Positions 61,545-64,000 of a stretch of DNA of 64,000 bases are shown here, in pieces. The DNA is from Pelosinus propionicus DSM 13327 (lineage in GTDB: Bacteria; Bacillota; Negativicutes; DSM-13327): NCBI RefSeq assembly GCF_900114615.1, contig NZ_FOTS01000016.1, positions 42,569 through 106,568 on the forward strand, read 5' to 3'. Under the pieces are notes generated by a model that saw only the letters and a program-made list of their open reading frames with translations, was not told the DNA's origin and made no database searches. Made by a program: the position numbers and the translations under genes. Positions within the stretch are counted from its first letter, which is position 1; each line of letters begins with the position of its first letter.

Positions 61545-62948
61545 ATGCTTGAGCTGACTTCTTTACATTGGATTTTCACTAGTTTTATTCTTTTGATTAT
61601 CCTTACTATGGCAATGCGCAGAGATACAAGTTTGATTTGCATTATCGGGATATTTTTGCTGGGGTATGTGGCAACAGGTACATTGAATCAGGCTGTTATT
61701 GGGATATTTAATAGTTTTGTGTATGCGATCAATGAACTGTCAGGCACGATTTTAATTATTTCCCTCATCGTAGCTATGAGTAAGGCTCTGCTTCATGCCG
61801 GGATCAATGAAATTATGGTAGAGCCTTTTACGAGGGTTATTCGTACTCCAGGTATGGCATATTGGATGATTGGCTTGTTTATGATGCTTATTTCCTTCTT
61901 TTTCTGGCCTTCACCAGCAGCGGCACTTATGGGTGCTGTACTGCTGCCAGTCAGCCGCCGCGTTGGTTTGCCGGCTATGGGAGTTGCTGTTGCGATGAAC
62001 TTGTTTGGGCATGGAATTGCGCTCTCTGGAGATTTGGTGATTCAAGGTGCTCCCAAATTGACCGCGGCAGCCGCAGGAATTCCAGTTCAGGAAGTAGTCA
62101 GTGCAAGTATTCCCTTATTGATTGTAATGGGAGTAGTAACAGTAAGTGCTGCCTATTGGTTATTAAAAAGGGATATGGCTCTTGGAAAATTAACGGCAGA
62201 TAACGAAATGGTTGTAGTCAGTGATCGCAATGATCAGGATGATCTGCCGACTCTTTCCATTCTGTCTGCTAAAACAAAAGGTTGGATCGCAGCTATGGTT
62301 CCGGTTCTCTTTGGACTGGATGTGGCTGCACTGTACGCTTTTAATTTGCGAGGGTCAGATGCAACAGCTTTGATTGGCGGAACCTCTATCTTTATTATGA
62401 GTATCATTTCTCTTGTAGCTCACCGCAATAGAGGTATCGAACAAACGACTGCATATTTGTTAGAGGGATTGAAGTTTGGCATCACGGTCTTTGGACCTAT
62501 TATTCCCATTGCCGCATTTTTCTACTTAGGTGATAGTGGCTTCACTTCTATATTTGGCAAGATCCTACCTGTAGGATCACAGGGATTAGTGAATGATTTA
62601 GGCTTAGCTATGGCGCAAATGGTTACGATCAGTCCCGCCATTGGGGCATTTACAATCATGATTGTAGGAATTATAACCGGGCTTGATGGTTCGGGGTTTT
62701 CGGGTATATCTCTCGTTGGATCGTTAGCAAAGCTTTTTTCGGTTTCCATTGGTTCCGGGATAGGAACATTGACTGCATTAGGGCAGATTGCAGCAATATT
62801 TACTGGCGGAGGCACGTTAATTCCTTGGAGTGTAATCGCTGCTGCTGCCATTTGTAATGTGAGTCCTTTCGAGTTAGCACGGCGCAATCTGTTCCCAGTG
62901 ATGATTGGTCTTTTGGTAACAACGATCGCTGCCATCTTCTTAATTTGA
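61545..62948 (+). CDS. Ion-transporter-superfamily permease (organic acid or Na+/H+ exchange type)
   Basis: 467 residues from the ATG after GAGGGGGAGG; the frame opens 28 codons earlier without a site. About 11-12 helices; inverted-repeat serine/glycine loops include FFWPSPAAALMGAVLLPVSR and GLDGSGFSGISLVGSLAK. The layout resembles the NhaC/GntP/DcuC-like part of the superfamily. Substrate not determined. No metabolic partner is adjacent. Confidence 0.75.
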   Translation: MLELTSLHWIFTSFILLIILTMAMRRDTSLICIIGIFLLGYVATGTLNQAVIGIFNSFVYAINELSGTILIISLIVAMSKALLHAGINEIMVEPFTRVIRTPGMAYWMIGLFMMLISFFFWPSPAAALMGAVLLPVSRRVGLPAMGVAVAMNLFGHGIALSGDLVIQGAPKLTAAAAGIPVQEVVSASIPLLIVMGVVTVSAAYWLLKRDMALGKLTADNEMVVVSDRNDQDDLPTLSILSAKTKGWIAAMVPVLFGLDVAALYAFNLRGSDATALIGGTSIFIMSIISLVAHRNRGIEQTTAYLLEGLKFGITVFGPIIPIAAFFYLGDSGFTSIFGKILPVGSQGLVNDLGLAMAQMVTISPAIGAFTIMIVGIITGLDGSGFSGISLVGSLAKLFSVSIGSGIGTLTALGQIAAIFTGGGTLIPWSVIAAAAICNVSPFELARRNLFPVMIGLLVTTIAAIFLI

Positions 62949-63005
62949 TTTATACCTTGGCGGTGCAATCGATCTGCATCTTTCTTCGGCGATTGGAAAT
63001 GGAGC

Positions 63006-63041
63006 TAATAATATGATATAGTTTTCTATATCATATTATTA
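63006..63041. other. AT-rich 15-bp perfect inverted repeat before yueI
   Basis: TAATAATATGATATA and TATATCATATTATTA flank a 6-base loop, eight bases before the AGGAGGG ribosome site of the next gene. It may be a terminator stem without T-run, a regulator's operator or an mRNA-protecting hairpin. Confidence 0.6.
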
Positions 63042-63062
63042 GCAGAGTTAGGAGGGATTGCT

Positions 63063-63647
63063 ATCGATAGCCAAGAACAATCAAAGAGTATTAGCAGGAT
63101 GGTGCAAAAAGATAAAGTTGAGCAGGCGTTATTAGTGGGTCTGCATGGAGCACCTGAATTGAAATATGATGAGAAGGTACAGTATCTGGGAGAATTTAGA
63201 GAACGAATTATAAGGAAATTAACCATAGAGCAAGTACGAGAAAGAGCGATCTATCCAGAAATCCTTCAAGTACTTAGGGAGTCTAGAGCAAGCAAACTGA
63301 TTATTAATGGGAACATCGATTATCGGTTTATTGAAAAATATAAAGCCTTGGCAGTGAGTTGCAATAAAATAAGTACTGTGCGCAGCGATCCTAGCTTCCA
63401 AGGGGATACGGGACTTATTGTGATCAGTGATGAAGCTGTAGATATACAGGATATTGAGGTCGAAGACCGGAGCAGCCGATTAAGGCGTTTAGGAATACCT
63501 TCAGCACTCATTGAAGCAGCTGGGCAAAAGATATGTAAGGATTGTATGAATCAACTTACTCTGGCAGATGAAAATGAAAAAATCAATTACCAGCAGCTGA
63601 ATTGGATGGATCGTTTAAGTGGTGACAGCTGCCCAGGACATAAATAA
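63063..63647 (+). CDS. yueI: YueI-family (DUF1694) protein, probably starting at ATC
   Basis: The body reads KDKVEQALLVGLHGAPEL and YLGEFRERIIRKLT, the hallmark of YueI/DUF1694 proteins, whose structure resembles L30e-like ribosomal folds. The first ATG (63099) has no ribosome site. A strong TTAGGAGGG ends at 63056, and in frame six bases later is ATC (63063), giving a 194-residue product with IDSQEQSKSISRM before the ATG. Function of the family unknown. A C-terminal cysteine pair (KICKDC) is present and may bind metal. Confidence 0.75.
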   Translation: MDSQEQSKSISRMVQKDKVEQALLVGLHGAPELKYDEKVQYLGEFRERIIRKLTIEQVRERAIYPEILQVLRESRASKLIINGNIDYRFIEKYKALAVSCNKISTVRSDPSFQGDTGLIVISDEAVDIQDIEVEDRSSRLRRLGIPSALIEAAGQKICKDCMNQLTLADENEKINYQQLNWMDRLSGDSCPGHK

Positions 63648-63679
63648 GATAGTAAATAGAACTCTCGCCTTTGTGATAT

Positions 63680-64000
63680 GCTACCCCTAGACAGGACAGT
63701 GAAATAAAAAACACTGTTCAGTCTGGGGGTAATATTATGCCGAAAAAAGGAAAGCTAGCGGCAGAAGAAAAAATACGTATCGTAGAATCATATCTATTCG
63801 GAAAGGTCGGATGTTGTGAAGCGGGACGATTGGCAGGAGTAAATCATAAGACGATTGCAGATTGGGTCAGCCGATATAAGTCGGAAGGGCCGGCAGGATT
63901 TCTGCCCCAAAAGCACGATCGGGCATATAGCAAGGAAACGAAGCTATCGGCGGTTTTTGATTATTTGGCTGGAAAAGGTTCTTTGCAGGAAATATGCCAG
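63680..64000 (+). mobile_element. Left end of an IS3-family-like insertion sequence (cut by the window)
   Basis: The terminal part TGCTACCCCTAGACAGG precedes the transposase gene. ACCCCTAGACAGGACAGTG (63683) forms a long imperfect hairpin with CACTGTTCAGTCTGGGGGT (63712) just before it. Such hairpins limit read-through into the transposase. The right end is outside the window. Confidence 0.6.
63737..64000 (+). CDS. IS3-type transposase OrfA (partial)
   Basis: The first 88 codons are in view. KLAAEEKIRIVESYLFGKVG and AGRLAGVNHKTIADWVSRYK form the insertion-element helix-turn-helix (IS150/IS3 OrfA type) that binds the inverted repeats. A GGGGGTAAT stretch precedes the ATG. In this family OrfB, with the DDE motif, follows and is reached by frameshifting. 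Runs off the window end. Confidence 0.8.
   Translation, partial: MPKKGKLAAEEKIRIVESYLFGKVGCCEAGRLAGVNHKTIADWVSRYKSEGPAGFLPQKHDRAYSKETKLSAVFDYLAGKGSLQEICQ

Overview
The window looks like the chromosome of an AT-rich, anaerobic, flagellated Firmicute. Membership in the Negativicutes (Sporomusa/Pelosinus relatives) is my inference. It rests on strong AGGAGG ribosome binding sites with frequent TTG/GTG starts, a ferredoxin-dependent 2-oxoacid oxidoreductase, Firmicute families (YtxH, DUF948, YueI, CBO0543), a sigma-54/TyrR-controlled tyrosine phenol-lyase, and a GmhB-type heptose phosphatase that would suit a diderm Firmicute. I saw no rRNA, tRNA or CRISPR array.

Region 1 (1-13.3 kb) reads as a catabolic island. 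It holds a DASS carboxylate transporter, a D-2-hydroxyacid dehydrogenase, an HD hydrolase, an RraA/HMG-aldolase-like protein, a four-subunit 2-oxoacid:ferredoxin oxidoreductase (DABC), an ACS-type MFS transporter with an apparent frameshift in its first helix, a chemoreceptor, two tandem COG3618 amidohydrolases (one cytoplasmic, one with a Tat signal) and an RpiR regulator. Together they suggest sensing, uptake, lactone opening, oxidation/aldol cleavage and ferredoxin-linked oxidation of a hydroxy- or sugar-acid. The substrate is unknown.

Region 2 (13.3-24 kb) is a patchwork of short transcription units: CBO0543 membrane proteins, FosX, a DMT exporter and a hydroxyacid dehydrogenase beside a LysR regulator (with a shared ~60-bp upstream element), MerR plus amidohydrolase, WYL regulator plus a flavin-type oxidase-fold protein, a cysteine-less double thioredoxin-fold protein, and a small phosphatase that appears to start at ATT.

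Region 3 (24-37.7 kb) is the most AT-rich and accessory part: an RsgA paralogue, a broken PLP enzyme, GAF-GGDEF, four GNAT acetyltransferases (two from a recent ~0.73-kb duplication), MarR plus threonine aldolase, a divergent kinase-like protein, HxlR plus flavodoxin-like reductase, and a phage-like XRE/Cro pair with repeated 14-bp operators but no phage.

Region 4 (37.8-43.2 kb) is a fructose-type PTS (IIA, IIB, IIC) followed by a GatZ/KbaZ-like protein, a HAD phosphatase and a phosphohexomutase. Region 5 (43.2-46.8 kb) has AlkD-like and AdaA alkylation-repair genes and a MocR regulator divergent from a NimA-like flavoprotein. Region 6 (46.9-55.6 kb) has a large PAS/PucR regulator, an envelope/stress-type set (YtxH, a 25-residue membrane miniprotein, DUF948, SYLF) preceded by duplicated promoter regions, a convergent HD-GYP/GGDEF pair, and a guanylate-kinase-like protein. 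Region 7 (55.7-60.4 kb) is the tyrosine module: TyrR-like enhancer-binding protein, sigma-54 promoter, tyrosine phenol-lyase, APC permease. The right end has an exported CYTH-like protein, an ion-transporter-superfamily permease, YueI, and the left end of an IS3-type element cut by the window edge.
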